Below, in pieces: positions 42,453-52,085 of a stretch of 64,000 nt of DNA (position 1 is the first letter of the stretch; each line of letters opens with the position of its first letter). The notes below the pieces were generated by a model that was given only the letters and a program-made list of their open reading frames with translations, made no database searches and was not told the origin of the DNA. The DNA is from Bradyrhizobium sp. CCBAU 51627. GTDB lineage: Bacteria > Pseudomonadota > Alphaproteobacteria > Rhizobiales > Xanthobacteraceae. The DNA lies in contig NZ_LBJG01000003.1 in assembly GCF_028128765.1 (NCBI RefSeq), forward strand, positions 1 through 64,000. Direction: 5' to 3'. Position numbers and translations under genes: made by a program.

Positions 42453-42887
42453 TCAGGCGGCGGGCGGATAGAGCTTCGAGGCGCCGGCCTTGATCGGCTC
42501 GGCGGTCTCGGTGGCGATGCGCTGGGTCAGCTCGACGAGCTCCTTGGCCTGGGCCTGGAAGGTCTCGAGCTGGGTCTTGGCGTGGCCGGTCCAGAGCTGG
42601 AAGGCGTCGGCCGGCGATTTGGTGCCGAGCAGCTCCTGGGCGAAGTCGAGATGAGCCGTGGTGTTGGCCTTGGCGAACTCCATCAGCTTGGCGGTGTAGT
42701 CGCTCACGCCCTTGCTGGCCGACGCGAACACGGCCTCGACGGTGCCGTTGTGGGTTTCGGCGGCGTCCTTGAACTTGGCGTAGGTCTCGCGGGCCTGCGA
42801 CACGCCCTTCTCGGCGAACGCACGCATCTGCTCGGGAACCTCGAACGGGATGATCGAGGCAGAAAACGGATCAGTCGCACCTGTCAT
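42453..42887 (-). CDS. Phasin 1 (polyhydroxyalkanoate granule protein)
   Basis: The 144-residue phasin coats PHA granules and keeps them apart. It is mostly helical with heptad-like patterns (SQARETYAKFKDAAETHNGTVEAVFASASKGVSDYTAKLMEFAKANTTAHLDFAQELLGTKSPADAFQL) and an N-terminal PFEVPEQMRAFAEKG that is typical of rhizobial phasins. ATG 42887 with GAGG upstream gives the normal start. Together with a second phasin gene it suggests PHB storage. The terminator downstream is strong. Confidence 0.9.
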   Translation of the reverse strand: MTGATDPFSASIIPFEVPEQMRAFAEKGVSQARETYAKFKDAAETHNGTVEAVFASASKGVSDYTAKLMEFAKANTTAHLDFAQELLGTKSPADAFQLWTGHAKTQLETFQAQAKELVELTQRIATETAEPIKAGASKLYPPAA

Positions 42888-43411
42888 GGTTGGTCCCTCA
42901 CGATAATGAAAAAATGGAGTGAGCCTTCTGGCGCGCCCGCCGGCCCAACCTGGGGCCATTTCTTGTTACGAGGTGGCGGGTACGAAAGACTGGATACGCA
43001 AAACAAACGAGATGTCTCGTCCAGCGCCCAGCATTGTCGCTGCCTAACATGTCAACATTGTGCAGCGCAATGCGAGTCTGCGGTGCGTTGCGATAATTTA
43101 ATCTCGGAGAGGATGAGGTTCCCCGGCCAGGGAACCAGGGGTTGAGGGGCATTTCAGGTGCGCGATCGCGCATCGCAAGCCAAAGCACCCCACTCTGTCC
43201 TCCACCCTTGTGGGGTCCGAGGCGAGCGAAGCTCGCTCTCGAGGTCAGGGAGGGGTGCCCACGCGGGGATTCTTTCGGTTGGGCTGCTGCGATCCGTGCA
43301 TCTGCAAGCGACACCGTTTGCTGGGCTACCCCTCTCCCTGGCCCTCCCCCACAAGGGGGGAGGGAACGCACCTTTTTCCGGGTGACTATCGTGCCTCAAA
43401 AGATGGCCGGG
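42888..43411. promoter_or_regulatory. Phasin control region and a family C repeat
   Basis: A 5+7+5 inverted repeat, CATTG-TGCAGCG-CAATG (43056-43072), lies upstream of phasin 1; its TGC/GCA-rich centre resembles sites of PHA regulators but the link is not proven. At about 43321-43385 there is a family C repeat (CCCCTCTCCCTGGCCCTCCC / GGGGGGAGGG). No gene is seen. Confidence 0.5.
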
Positions 43412-43795
43412 CTAATGCTTCGCCTTGGTCGCGTCGATCGCTGTGCGGCTGACGAGCTGGCCCATTTCGCTGGCCTGCTCGGTGAGCGCGCGCATCTGGG
43501 CCTGGACGTATTCGCTGTGCAGCCGCATCACCTCGGTCAGGTCCTTGGCGTGAAGCAGCGACTGGGCGTAGTCGAGCGAGGCCTGCACGTTGCTCTCGGC
43601 AAAGGCGATCGCCCTGGCGCCGATGTCCTTGGCGCCGGCACGCAGGGAGGCGCCGCGCTCTTCGAGCGAGCCGGCGGCGGCCTCGGCGTTGGCGAGCAGT
43701 TTGTCGAAGGCATCGCGCGCCTGTTTGAAGCTCGATTCCGCCATGTTCCGCATCTCAGGGGAAAGCTCGAAACGGTCGTGGGACTGATCGGTCAT
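43412..43795 (-). CDS. Phasin 2
   Basis: The 127-residue protein is a second phasin. RNMAESSFKQARDAFDKLLANAEAAAGSLEERGASLRAGAKDIGARAIAFAESNVQASLDYAQSLLHAKDLTEVMRLHSEYVQAQMRAL is the helical phasin core. The C-terminal part (EMGQLVSRTAIDATKAKH) is basic. It is on the same strand as phasin 1, 524 bases upstream of it, with its own control region. The two may serve different granule sizes. Confidence 0.88.
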   Translation of the reverse strand: MTDQSHDRFELSPEMRNMAESSFKQARDAFDKLLANAEAAAGSLEERGASLRAGAKDIGARAIAFAESNVQASLDYAQSLLHAKDLTEVMRLHSEYVQAQMRALTEQASEMGQLVSRTAIDATKAKH

Positions 43796-44111
43796 GGGCT
43801 GTCACTCCTTCTTCTTCCTTGCCTGTCCTGTTGTTTTGCCGGTCATTTCGACCGTTCCCAGGCCCGCGCAGAAGACTAGCCGACGACGGTATTGGCGGTA
43901 TGACGCCCGGCGCGCCCAGCGGATTCCTGCGGATGCAACGACCGGGCGGCTTGCGGGTTCAGCCACATTAAGGTTATCGCGGCATTAGGACACCCTCATG
44001 GGCCGGGGCCGTGGACCTGCCCGCGCCCACGGGCGATACTAACCCTTTCTTAAGGCTGCCATTCCAGGCAAGCCCGATGTGAAGCGTGACAGCGAGACCT
44101 AAAGCCTGCCG
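43796..44111. other. Divergent control region between phasin 2 and the histidine kinase gene
   Basis: These 316 bases lie between divergent start codons and should hold both promoters. I cannot point to a clear -35/-10 pair, and I see no gene. Confidence 0.45.
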
Positions 44112-47100
44112 ATGACCAATTCGGATTTCCAGTTGCGAGGCGTCGGCGATCCCAGGCTGTCCGTGCATGCGACCTCACCTCTCCCCGCCTGGCTCTGGTC
44201 GCCCGACGGCGCGAGGGTGCTGTGGGCCAATCCGGTCGGCGCAAAATTCTTCGGCGCGGCCAACGCGGCAGCGCTCGCGCAAAAGACGTTCGGACCGGCC
44301 GACGGCCATCGCCGCCAGGTCGCGCAGCTCGGTCGGCGGCTGTCGGCGAGCGGCGCGGTCAGGCTGGAGCGGCTGCGCGGCTTCGGCGCAGGGCTCGGTG
44401 CGCTGATGACCTGCGCCTGCGCGCGAATCTCGTTTGCCGACGGCAGCGAAGGCGTGCTCGTCACCGCGATGGCTGCGACCGCGCGCAGCATGCCGCTGGT
44501 CGAGCGGCTGCATCGCCTGGTCGACGGTGCGGCGGTGCCGATGGCGGCGTTCGCACCCGACGGCATGTTCGCCGGCGCCAGCGAGGCGGCGCGCTCCCTG
44601 CTCGGCTTTCGCGATCTCGGTGATGCCGGGCTCGAACAGGCGCGCAGCGATGCGCTGGCAAAAGGCCGCGTCGAGATGCCTATCGGCATCGGCAAGATGG
44701 TGCTGCAACGGGTCGGCGTCGGCAGCGATGTCGGTCTGGTCGCGCTGATCGAGCCCGCGGCGGCGCAGGCGGCGCCTGAAGCGGAAAGCGTGCCGGAGGC
44801 TGCGCCTGAGGCACCGCTCGAGCCGGCGCCACAGGCGATGCCATCGGCGAGCGCGCATGATGCCGGCATCGCGCTGTTCGATCCGTTTGCCGAAACCCCC
44901 GAGACGCCGCCGCCGACCGAAACGTCCGAGACGCCGGCGCCGACCGAGACGCCTGTGCCGACAGCCGAACCGGCCGCCGAAGCCGCAGTGGAAACGCCGG
45001 TCGAAAACCCGGCCGCAGCCATCGTGCCGCCGCAAGCTGCGCCGATCACCTCAACCATGGTCGAGCCGCAGCCCCACGCGGAGACACCGCGCCTGCATCC
45101 GCTGCGCTTCCTCTGGCAGGTGGACGCGGAGGGACGCTTTGTGCTCGGCTCGGACGAGTTCATCCGCCTGATCGGCGCGCACACCGCGGCCCGCTTCGGC
45201 CGGCCCTGGCGCGAGATATCCGAGGAATTTTCGCTCGATCCCGACGGGCGCGTCGCGCAGGCACTCGCCAGCCACGACACCTGGGCCGGCATCACCGTGA
45301 ACTGGCCGGCCGACGGCGGCGAGCATCTGCCAGTCGAGCTTGCCGGCCTGCCGGTCTACGACGCCGAGCGCAACTTTGCCGGCTTCAAGGGCTTTGGCGT
45401 TTGCCGCGATCTCGATGCGCTCAACCGGCTCGATGCGCTCCGCCGGTACGAAATGCTCGCCGAGCCGACCGCGCAGCACGGCTTTTCCGCGGAGGCGGTC
45501 GAGCCAGGTCCCGAACCCGAAGCGCCGCCGGTCGAGCCCTCGCCGCCGTCCGAGCCTGAACCGCCAACGGCAACCGAACCCGAACCGCCCGCACCAGCAA
45601 CCGAAGCGAATTCACACCCAACCGATCCGGAAACGCCAGTGGAAACGCCTCCGAATGTCGTGCCCTTCCGCGCCCCCGGTGACCCCAGGTCACAAGGTGA
45701 CCAGAGGCCACCGACGCTGACGCCGGTCGAGAACAGCGCGTTCAACGAGCTGGCGCGGCAATTGTCCGAGCGGCTCGAACGCGAGCGCGAGCAAATGGCC
45801 GCGGCCGAGCCGCCGGCGGACGAGATCGCATCCGAATCGCCGATGCTGCACGAAGCGGTCATCACAGAGCCCGAGATATCGGAGCTTGAGGCGCCGCCCG
45901 CAGCGGCCGAATGGCTGGACGAGCCGGCGCCGCCCGCGCGCGGCAACAGCGCACGCGACCGCACGCTGCTCGATCTGATGCCGACGGGCCTGCTGATCTA
46001 CCGGCTCGATCGCCTGCTCTACGCCAACCCCGCCTTCCTCGCGCGCATGGGCTATGCCGACCTCGCCGCGCTGGAAGAAGCCGGCGGACTCGATGCGCTC
46101 TATGTCGAGCCGGGCGTCTCCGCGGCCAGCAGCACCTCGCAATCGGGCACGCCGGTGACGATCAGCACGGCCCTTGCCAACGGGGAAGCGCCGCCGGCGA
46201 CGACGGACGCGCACCTGCACACGATCGACTGGAACGGCGAGAGCGCCCATGCACTGATCTGCGCGCTGCCGCAAGTAGCGCCTGTCGTCGTTGCGCCCGT
46301 GGCCGCGCCGCCCGTCGCCGCCGAGACCGATGTCGACGAGCCCGTCATCTTCGCGCCCGAGCCGGAAGCCGGCGATGCCGATGCGGAAGATCTCGCCGCG
46401 ATCCTCGACACCACCGCCGAGGGCATCGTGATGTTCGATGCCGAAGGCAACATCCACGCCTGCAACCGCAGCGCCGAGGCACTGTTCGGCTATGACGGCG
46501 AGGCGCTGCTGCAGCAGAATCTGCTGACGCTGTTCGCGCCCGAGAGCCAGCAGATCGTCATGGACTATCTCGAAAGCATCAGGAGCCAGGACATCGCGAG
46601 CCTGCTCGACCACGGCCGCGAGGTGCTCGGCCGCGAGAAGAAGGGCGGCGTGCTGCCGCTCGCCATGATCATGGGCCGCACGCGGCCGGACGGTCCGAAC
46701 TTCTTCGCCGTGTTCCGCGACCTCTCGCACACGAAGAAGGGCGAGAGCGAGCTGACGCAGGCGCGGCGCCTGGTCGACGGCGCAGCCAACGCGAAAGCCG
46801 ACATGCTGGCGCGGATCAGCCACGAGATCCGCACGCCGCTCAACGCCATCATTGGCTTTGCCGAGGTGATGATCTCCGAACGCTTCGGCGCGCTCGGCAA
46901 CGAGCGCTACAGCGAATACATGAAGGACATCCGCGCCTCCGGCGAGCGCGTGATCACCATCATTGACGATCTCCTGGAGCTGTCGCGGATCGAAACCGGC
47001 AAGCTCGATCTGAATTTTGCGAATTTGAATCTCAACGACCTCGTCGAGGCCTGCGTCGCGGTGATGCAGCCGCAGGCCAATCGCGAGCGCATCATCATCC

Positions 47101-47480
47101 GCACCTCGCTCGCGCATGCGCTGCCGCAGGTGACGGCGGACGCGCGCGCGCTGCGGCAGGTGACGATGAATTTGATCTCGAACTCGATCCGCCTCGCCAG
47201 CGCCGGCGGCCAGGTCATCGTCTCGACCGCGCTCAACGATCGCGGCGAGGTGGCCTTGCGGATCCGCGACACCGGCCACGGCCTCAGCGAAACGGAAGTC
47301 GCCGCCGCGATGGAGCCGTTCCGCACCCCGCCGCCGGGCGACGCCGCGGACAGTTCGGCGCTCAGCCTGTCGCTGACGAAAGCGCTGGTCGAAGCCAACC
47401 GCGCCAGGTTCAACATCAAGAGCGCCGGCCAGGGCACGCTGATCGAGGTGACGTTCGCGGCGGTCACGGCGAGCGCGTGA
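44112..47480 (+). CDS. Large PAS-domain sensor histidine kinase, PdhS/PleC type
   Basis: The 1122-residue protein has no clear transmembrane segment. Early PAS-like parts (about 20-110, 145-210, 330-430) are separated by long Pro/Glu/Thr-rich linkers (about 220-320 and 455-545). A well-formed PAS follows (about 765-880, ILDTTAEGIVMFDAEGNIHACNRSAEALFGYDG). The dimerisation helix carries His904 (RISHEIRTPLNAIIGFAEVM). The ATPase domain has an N box (Asn1020/Asn1024) and DTGHGLSE (Asp1053), but the usual G-x-G-L G2 box is replaced by SSALSLSLTKALVEANRARF. The end resembles PdhS of Brucella and relatives, which act in cell polarity and division. Kinase activity may be reduced. Confidence 0.85.
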   Translation: MTNSDFQLRGVGDPRLSVHATSPLPAWLWSPDGARVLWANPVGAKFFGAANAAALAQKTFGPADGHRRQVAQLGRRLSASGAVRLERLRGFGAGLGALMTCACARISFADGSEGVLVTAMAATARSMPLVERLHRLVDGAAVPMAAFAPDGMFAGASEAARSLLGFRDLGDAGLEQARSDALAKGRVEMPIGIGKMVLQRVGVGSDVGLVALIEPAAAQAAPEAESVPEAAPEAPLEPAPQAMPSASAHDAGIALFDPFAETPETPPPTETSETPAPTETPVPTAEPAAEAAVETPVENPAAAIVPPQAAPITSTMVEPQPHAETPRLHPLRFLWQVDAEGRFVLGSDEFIRLIGAHTAARFGRPWREISEEFSLDPDGRVAQALASHDTWAGITVNWPADGGEHLPVELAGLPVYDAERNFAGFKGFGVCRDLDALNRLDALRRYEMLAEPTAQHGFSAEAVEPGPEPEAPPVEPSPPSEPEPPTATEPEPPAPATEANSHPTDPETPVETPPNVVPFRAPGDPRSQGDQRPPTLTPVENSAFNELARQLSERLEREREQMAAAEPPADEIASESPMLHEAVITEPEISELEAPPAAAEWLDEPAPPARGNSARDRTLLDLMPTGLLIYRLDRLLYANPAFLARMGYADLAALEEAGGLDALYVEPGVSAASSTSQSGTPVTISTALANGEAPPATTDAHLHTIDWNGESAHALICALPQVAPVVVAPVAAPPVAAETDVDEPVIFAPEPEAGDADAEDLAAILDTTAEGIVMFDAEGNIHACNRSAEALFGYDGEALLQQNLLTLFAPESQQIVMDYLESIRSQDIASLLDHGREVLGREKKGGVLPLAMIMGRTRPDGPNFFAVFRDLSHTKKGESELTQARRLVDGAANAKADMLARISHEIRTPLNAIIGFAEVMISERFGALGNERYSEYMKDIRASGERVITIIDDLLELSRIETGKLDLNFANLNLNDLVEACVAVMQPQANRERIIIRTSLAHALPQVTADARALRQVTMNLISNSIRLASAGGQVIVSTALNDRGEVALRIRDTGHGLSETEVAAAMEPFRTPPPGDAADSSALSLSLTKALVEANRARFNIKSAGQGTLIEVTFAAVTASA

Positions 47481-47543
47481 GGGGCCTCAATCTCTCCCCG
47501 TAACAACGGAGCGAAGGATTGAGAGAGCGACGTGTCCCCCAAC

Positions 47544-47572
47544 AAAAAGGGCACGGCTTGCGCCATGCCCTT
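47544..47572 (-). terminator. Terminator of the thiolase gene
   Basis: AAGGGCA...TGCCCTT (47547-47553 with 47566-47572), with inner GGC/GCC pairs and five A on the plus strand (a T-run on the minus strand), lies just after the thiolase stop. Confidence 0.7.
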
Positions 47573-47595
47573 CGCAAGTCAGACCGCGGATCGCC

Positions 47596-48768
47596 TCAGC
47601 TGTAGATCTCGAACAGGCCGGCGCCGCCCTGACCGCCGCCGATGCACATGGTCACGACGCCCCACTTCGCCTTGCGCCGCGCACCTTCCTGGAGCAGGTG
47701 GCCGGTGAGGCGCGCGCCGGTCATGCCGAAGGGATGGCCGATCGCGATCGAACCGCCATTGACGTTGTACTTCTCGGGGTCGATGCCGAGCTTGTCGCGC
47801 GAATAGAGGCACTGGCTGGCGAAGGCCTCGTTGAGCTCCCAGAGATCGATGTCGTCGATCTTCAGGCCATGACGCTTCAGCAGCTTCGGCACGGCGAAGA
47901 TCGGGCCGATGCCCATCTCGTCCGGCTCGCAGCCCGCGGCAGCCCAGGCGACGAAGCGGCCGAGCGGCTTGAGGCCACGCTTCTCGGCGTCCTTGGCTTC
48001 CATCAGCACCACGGCGGCAGCGCCGTCGGAGAGCTGGCTGGCATTGCCGGCGGTGACGTATTTGCCCGGGCCCCTCACCGGCTCGAGTTTTGCCAAGCCT
48101 TCCAGCGTGGTCTCGGGCCGGTTGCATTCGTCGCGATCGACGACGTAGTCGACGATGCTCTCGGCCTTGGTCGCCTTGTCGACGACCTTCATCCTGGTCT
48201 TCATCGGGACGATCTCGTCCTTGAACTTGCCGGCCTGTTGCGCGGCCGCCATGCGGCGCTGCGATTCCAGCGAATATTCGTCCTGGTATTCGCGGCTGAG
48301 CTTGTAGCGCTCCGCGACAATGTCGGCGGTATCGATCATGGCCATGAAGATGTCGGGCGCGGTCTTCAGCAACTCCGGATCGACAGCTTCCTTGGGCAGA
48401 GGACCGCCGGGAATCGAGATGCTCTCGACGCCGCCCGCGACGATGCAGTCGGCGCCGTCGGAGCGGATCGAGTTCGCGGCCATGGCGATGGTCTGCAGCC
48501 CCGAGGAGCAGAAGCGGTTCACCGAGACGCCAGCGGTCGATTTCGGCAGGCCGGCGAGCAGCGCCGCCTGGCGACCGATGTTCGGCGCGCCATGGGCGCA
48601 ATTGCCGAGATAGCAGTCCTCGACATAATCCTTCTCGACGCCGGCGCGCTCCACCGCATGATGAATGGCGTGCGCCGCGAGCGACATCGGCGGCGTGATG
48701 TTGAACCCGCCGCGGCCGGATTTCGCGAGGCCGGTGCGCGCATAGGAAACGATGACAGCTTCACGCAT
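47596..48768 (-). CDS. Acetyl-CoA C-acyltransferase (thiolase)
   Basis: The 390-residue thiolase joins or splits acyl-CoA units. The nucleophile is Cys87 ([16 protein letters not shown]), the partners His345 ([13 protein letters not shown]) and Cys375 ([13 protein letters not shown]). The GHPFG form, and [10 protein letters not shown] in the middle, suggest the degradative (FadA-like) branch rather than biosynthetic PhaA, though the phasin genes nearby make a storage role imaginable. It is complete and has its own terminator. Confidence 0.9.
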   Translation of the reverse strand: MREAVIVSYARTGLAKSGRGGFNITPPMSLAAHAIHHAVERAGVEKDYVEDCYLGNCAHGAPNIGRQAALLAGLPKSTAGVSVNRFCSSGLQTIAMAANSIRSDGADCIVAGGVESISIPGGPLPKEAVDPELLKTAPDIFMAMIDTADIVAERYKLSREYQDEYSLESQRRMAAAQQAGKFKDEIVPMKTRMKVVDKATKAESIVDYVVDRDECNRPETTLEGLAKLEPVRGPGKYVTAGNASQLSDGAAAVVLMEAKDAEKRGLKPLGRFVAWAAAGCEPDEMGIGPIFAVPKLLKRHGLKIDDIDLWELNEAFASQCLYSRDKLGIDPEKYNVNGGSIAIGHPFGMTGARLTGHLLQEGARRKAKWGVVTMCIGGGQGGAGLFEIYS

Positions 48769-48844
48769 TGTTTTCTCCCTTTCAAATCTTGGTACGGAGG
48801 CGTCCTAGCCGCCATTGGTACACAAAGTTTGGAGACCTCGGCAA

Positions 48845-48882
48845 AATAAAACGCCGCCTCCGATGAAGGAGACGGCGTTGTT
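48845..48882 (-). terminator. Terminator behind serA
   Basis: AACGCCGCCTCC (48850-48861) pairs with GGAGACGGCGTT (48868-48879), and the minus strand continues TTTTATTTT. It lies 140 bases past the serA stop because a repeat (48923-49012) is between them. Confidence 0.75.
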
Positions 48883-48922
48883 CCGCGGGTCGGAATTTCT
48901 TTGGACGTCACAAGCCTACCCA

Positions 48923-49012
48923 CTCGTCATGCCCGGCTTGTCCCGGGCATCCGCGTCCGCCTACACGCGGGCGCGCGTGGATGGCCGGGACGAGCCCGGC
49001 CATGACGCCGTG
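48923..49012. repeat. Intergenic repeat, family D
   Basis: Arms CATGCCCGGCTTGTCCCGGGC and the inverted form GCCGGGACGAGCCCGGCCATG flank a central inverted element (CACGCGGGCGCGCGTGG). The palindrome is complete and holds no gene. Confidence 0.65.
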
Positions 49013-49018
49013 GCAGGA

Positions 49019-50608
49019 TCAGAACGTCAGCGCCTTGACCTGCTTGACCTGCGGCAGGGTCGCCACCTTGGCGAGCAGGTCCGCCGGCACCGCACCGTCG
49101 ACCTCGACCAGCGCAATGGCATCGCTGCCGGGCGCGACGCGGCCGAGATGGAAGGTGGCGATATTGAGCTTGGCGTCGCCGAGCAGGCTTGCGAACTTGC
49201 CGATGAAGCCCGGCTTGTCCTCGTTGGTGACGTAGATCATCGACTTGCCGAACTCGGCATCGACGCGAATGCCCTTGACGTCGACCAGCCGCGGCTTGCC
49301 GTCGTGATAGACGGTGCCGGAGACCGAGCGCTCCTGGCGTTCGGTGGTGACCGTGACGGTGATCAGGCTCTCATAGTCACTCTGCGCGGCGCGCGTCACC
49401 TCGTCCACTACCATGCCGCGCTCCTTGGCGACGACGGGCGCGGACACGACGTTGACCTCACCCAGCATCGGCCGCAACAGGCCAGACAGCACCGCGGAAG
49501 TCAGGGCCTTGATCTTCATTTCGGCGACCTGGCCCTCATAGGTGATCGTGACCTTCGAGATGCCGGTCTCGGTGAGCTGGCCGGCGAACGAGCCGAGCTT
49601 CTCGGCAAGCGCAATGAACGGTTTCAGCTTCGGCGCTTCTTCCGCGGTGATGGACGGGAAGTTGATCGCGTTGGAGATCGCGCCGGAGATGAGGTAATCC
49701 GACATCTGCTCGGCGACCTGGAGCGCGACGTTCTCCTGCGCTTCCGTGGTGGAAGCGCCGAGATGCGGCGTGCAGATCACGTTGGGATGGCCGAACAGCA
49801 CGTTCGATGTCGCGGGCTCCTCGACGAACACGTCGAAGGCCGCGCCCGCGATGTGCTTGGAATTGAGCGCATCGACCACGGCCTGCTCGTCGACGAGACC
49901 GCCGCGCGCGCAATTGATCAGGCGCACGCCCTTCTTCATCTTGGCGATCGCGGCCGCGTCGATGATGTTCCTGGTCTTCTCGGTCAGAGGCGTATGCAGC
50001 GTGATGAAATCGGCGCGCTTGAGCAGGTCGTCGAGCTCGACCTTCTCGACGCCGATGTCCTTGGCGCGCTCCGGCGACAGGAACGGGTCGAACGCGATCA
50101 CCTTCATGCGCAGGCCAAGCGCGCGGTCGGCGACGATCGAGCCGATGTTGCCGCAACCGATGACGCCGAGCACCTTGCCGGTGATCTCGACGCCCATGAA
50201 GCGGTTCTTCTCCCACTTGCCGGCCTGGGTCGAGGCGTCGGCCTGCGGAATCTCGCGGGCCAGCGCCAGCATGAGCGTGATCGCATGCTCGGCGGTGGTG
50301 ATCGAATTGCCGAACGGCGTATTCATCACGATGATGCCCTTGGCGGTTGCCGCGGGAATCTCGACATTGTCGACGCCGATGCCGGCGCGGCCGATCACCT
50401 TGAGGTTGGTGGCCTTCTCCAGGATCTTGGCGGTCGCCTTGGTCGCGGAGCGGATCGCAAGGCCATCGTAATTGCCGATGATCTCGGCGAGCTTGTCCTT
50501 GTCCTTGCCGAGATTGGGCTGGAAGTCGACTTCGACGCCGCGATCCTTGAAGATCTGCACGGCAGCGGGCGAGAGTGCGTCGGAAATGAGAACTTTGGGT
50601 TTGGTCAT
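49019..50608 (-). CDS. serA: D-3-phosphoglycerate dehydrogenase
   Basis: The 529-residue enzyme oxidises 3-phosphoglycerate in the first step of serine synthesis. The catalytic Rossmann domain has GCGNIGSIVADRA, the substrate-site arginine in NCARGGLVDEQAV and the His-Glu pair of the PHLGASTTEAQEN part. The long form carries an intervening domain (about 320-440) and a C-terminal ACT domain (MIYVTNEDKPGFIGKFASLLGDAKLNIATFHLGR) for serine feedback. ATG 50608 is used; upstream codons are in repeat sequence. serC lies upstream on the same strand. Confidence 0.96.
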   Translation of the reverse strand: MTKPKVLISDALSPAAVQIFKDRGVEVDFQPNLGKDKDKLAEIIGNYDGLAIRSATKATAKILEKATNLKVIGRAGIGVDNVEIPAATAKGIIVMNTPFGNSITTAEHAITLMLALAREIPQADASTQAGKWEKNRFMGVEITGKVLGVIGCGNIGSIVADRALGLRMKVIAFDPFLSPERAKDIGVEKVELDDLLKRADFITLHTPLTEKTRNIIDAAAIAKMKKGVRLINCARGGLVDEQAVVDALNSKHIAGAAFDVFVEEPATSNVLFGHPNVICTPHLGASTTEAQENVALQVAEQMSDYLISGAISNAINFPSITAEEAPKLKPFIALAEKLGSFAGQLTETGISKVTITYEGQVAEMKIKALTSAVLSGLLRPMLGEVNVVSAPVVAKERGMVVDEVTRAAQSDYESLITVTVTTERQERSVSGTVYHDGKPRLVDVKGIRVDAEFGKSMIYVTNEDKPGFIGKFASLLGDAKLNIATFHLGRVAPGSDAIALVEVDGAVPADLLAKVATLPQVKQVKALTF

Positions 50609-50621
50609 GGGGATGTGTCCT

Positions 50622-50831
50622 TCACACCCTCCCCTGGAGGGGGAGGGTCGGCGCGAAGCGCCGGGATGGGGTGAAGCCGCGGAAAGAAAATCGCCGGTGC
50701 GCCGTGTGGAGAGATCACCCCACCCCGCCGCACCGTCTTGTTTGAGCATGATCTGGTCGGAAAACCGGAGACCACTTTTCCGGATCATGCTCGCCGGCGC
50801 GTCGACCCTCCCCTACCAGGGGAGAGTAAGA
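50622..50831. repeat. Compound intergenic repeat: family C arms around family A copy 2
   Basis: Family C arms CCCTCCCCTGGAGGGGGAGGG are followed by a family A copy at 50746-50790 (GCATGATC...GATCATGC around CGGAAAACCG and ACTTTTCCG), then by CCCTCCCCTACCAGGGGAG. The block separates serC and serA on the same strand. Confidence 0.75.
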
Positions 50832-50833
50832 AC

Positions 50834-52006
50834 TCAGGCCGCCTTGGCGAGCGCGGCCTTGGTCTCGGCAAATGCCCAGTCGATCCACTGCGTCAGCAGT
50901 TCGACGTCCTTTGCTTCCACCGTGGCGCCGCACCAGATGCGCAGGCCCGCCGGCGCATCGCGGTAGTAGGCGAAGTCGTAGCCGGCGCCTTCCTTCTCGA
51001 CGAGAGCAACCAGCCTCTTGGAGAAATCGGCCTGCGCGTCGTCCGAAAGCGAGGTGATGGCGGGATCGGTGAACTTCAGGCACACCGAGGTGTTGGAGCG
51101 GATCGCGGCATCCTTGGCCAGGAAGTCGATCCAGGGCGTCTTCGCCTTCCAGTCGGCCAGCACCTTGGTATTGGCGTCGGCACGCGCGATCAGAGCCTTG
51201 AGGCCGCCGATCGACTTGGCCCAGTTCAACGCGTCGAGATAATCCTCGACGCAGAGCATCGACGGCGTGTTGATGGTTTCGCCGACGAAGATGCCTTCGT
51301 TGAGCTTGCCACCCTTGGTCATGCGGAAGATCTTCGGCAGCGGCCAGGCCGGCTTGTAGGTCTCGAGCCGTTCCACCGCGCGCGGCGACAGGATCAGCAT
51401 GCCGTGCGCGGCCTCGCCGCCGAGCGCCTTCTGCCAGGAGAAGGTGACGACGTCGAGTTTTGCAAAATCGAGCGGCTGCGCGAAGGCCGCAGACGTCGCG
51501 TCGCAAATCGTGAGACCTTCACGGGTCGCGCTGATCCAGTCGGCGTTCGGAACACGCACGCCGGAGGTGGTGCCGTTCCATGTGAAGACGACGTCGCTCT
51601 TGGGATCGACCTTGGAGAGATCGGGGATTTCACCGTAAGCCGCATTGAGCTTGGTGACGTCCTTGAGCTTCAATTCCTTGACGATGTCGCTGACCCAGCC
51701 TTCGCCAAAGGATTCCCAGGCGAGCGTGGTGACCGGCCGTGCGCCGAGCAGCGACCACAGCGCCATCTCGACCGCGCCGGTATCGGAGGCCGGCACGATG
51801 CCGATGCGGTAATCGGCGGGCACTTCAAGCACTTCGCGCGTCAGATCGATCGCGAGCTTGAGCTTGGTCTTGCCGACCTTCGCGCGATGCGAACGGCCGA
51901 GCGCTGCGTCCTTGAGATTTTGGGCGTTCCAGCCGGGGCGCTTGGCGCAGGGGCCGGAGGAGAAATGCGGCACGGTCGGCCGCGAAGCGGGCTTCGCTAC
52001 AGTCAT
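50834..52006 (-). CDS. serC: Phosphoserine aminotransferase
   Basis: The 390-residue PLP enzyme converts 3-phosphohydroxypyruvate to phosphoserine with glutamate. The PLP lysine is Lys193 ([17 protein letters not shown]). The N-terminal [14 protein letters not shown], the [18 protein letters not shown] segment and the phosphate-binding region ([15 protein letters not shown]) are of the alphaproteobacterial long form. It is upstream of serA. Two hairpins precede the start codon, as in the serC RNA motif reported for alphaproteobacteria. Confidence 0.95.
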   Translation of the reverse strand: MTVAKPASRPTVPHFSSGPCAKRPGWNAQNLKDAALGRSHRAKVGKTKLKLAIDLTREVLEVPADYRIGIVPASDTGAVEMALWSLLGARPVTTLAWESFGEGWVSDIVKELKLKDVTKLNAAYGEIPDLSKVDPKSDVVFTWNGTTSGVRVPNADWISATREGLTICDATSAAFAQPLDFAKLDVVTFSWQKALGGEAAHGMLILSPRAVERLETYKPAWPLPKIFRMTKGGKLNEGIFVGETINTPSMLCVEDYLDALNWAKSIGGLKALIARADANTKVLADWKAKTPWIDFLAKDAAIRSNTSVCLKFTDPAITSLSDDAQADFSKRLVALVEKEGAGYDFAYYRDAPAGLRIWCGATVEAKDVELLTQWIDWAFAETKAALAKAA

Positions 52007-52009
52007 GAT

Positions 52010-52082
52010 CTACCCTTCCAGATAGTAAGCCTCCCGTTGGGGGGAGGTGTCCCGCCGCGGCTGATACGGGAATCGGGCAGAC
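52010..52082 (-). promoter_or_regulatory. Candidate serC leader RNA (two hairpins)
   Basis: On the minus strand, CCCG-TATCAGCCGCGG-CGGG is followed by CCTCCCC-CAAC-GGGAGG, about 20-60 bases upstream of the serC ATG. Two short hairpins just upstream of serC match the layout of the serC motif that has been described in alphaproteobacteria. The ligand or function of that motif is not known, and the exact consensus could not be checked. Confidence 0.45.
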
Positions 52083-52085
52083 CAG

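Noticed and set aside
42340..43390. Possible CRISPR-like spacing of the CTCTCCC/GGGAGAGG repeats
   Set aside because: The copies are few, of unequal spacing and palindromic with flanks; they are dispersed intergenic repeats, not an array.
45690..47279. 529-codon open frame antisense to the histidine kinase gene
   Set aside because: Shadow of a gene with intact H box and ATPase motifs on the plus strand.
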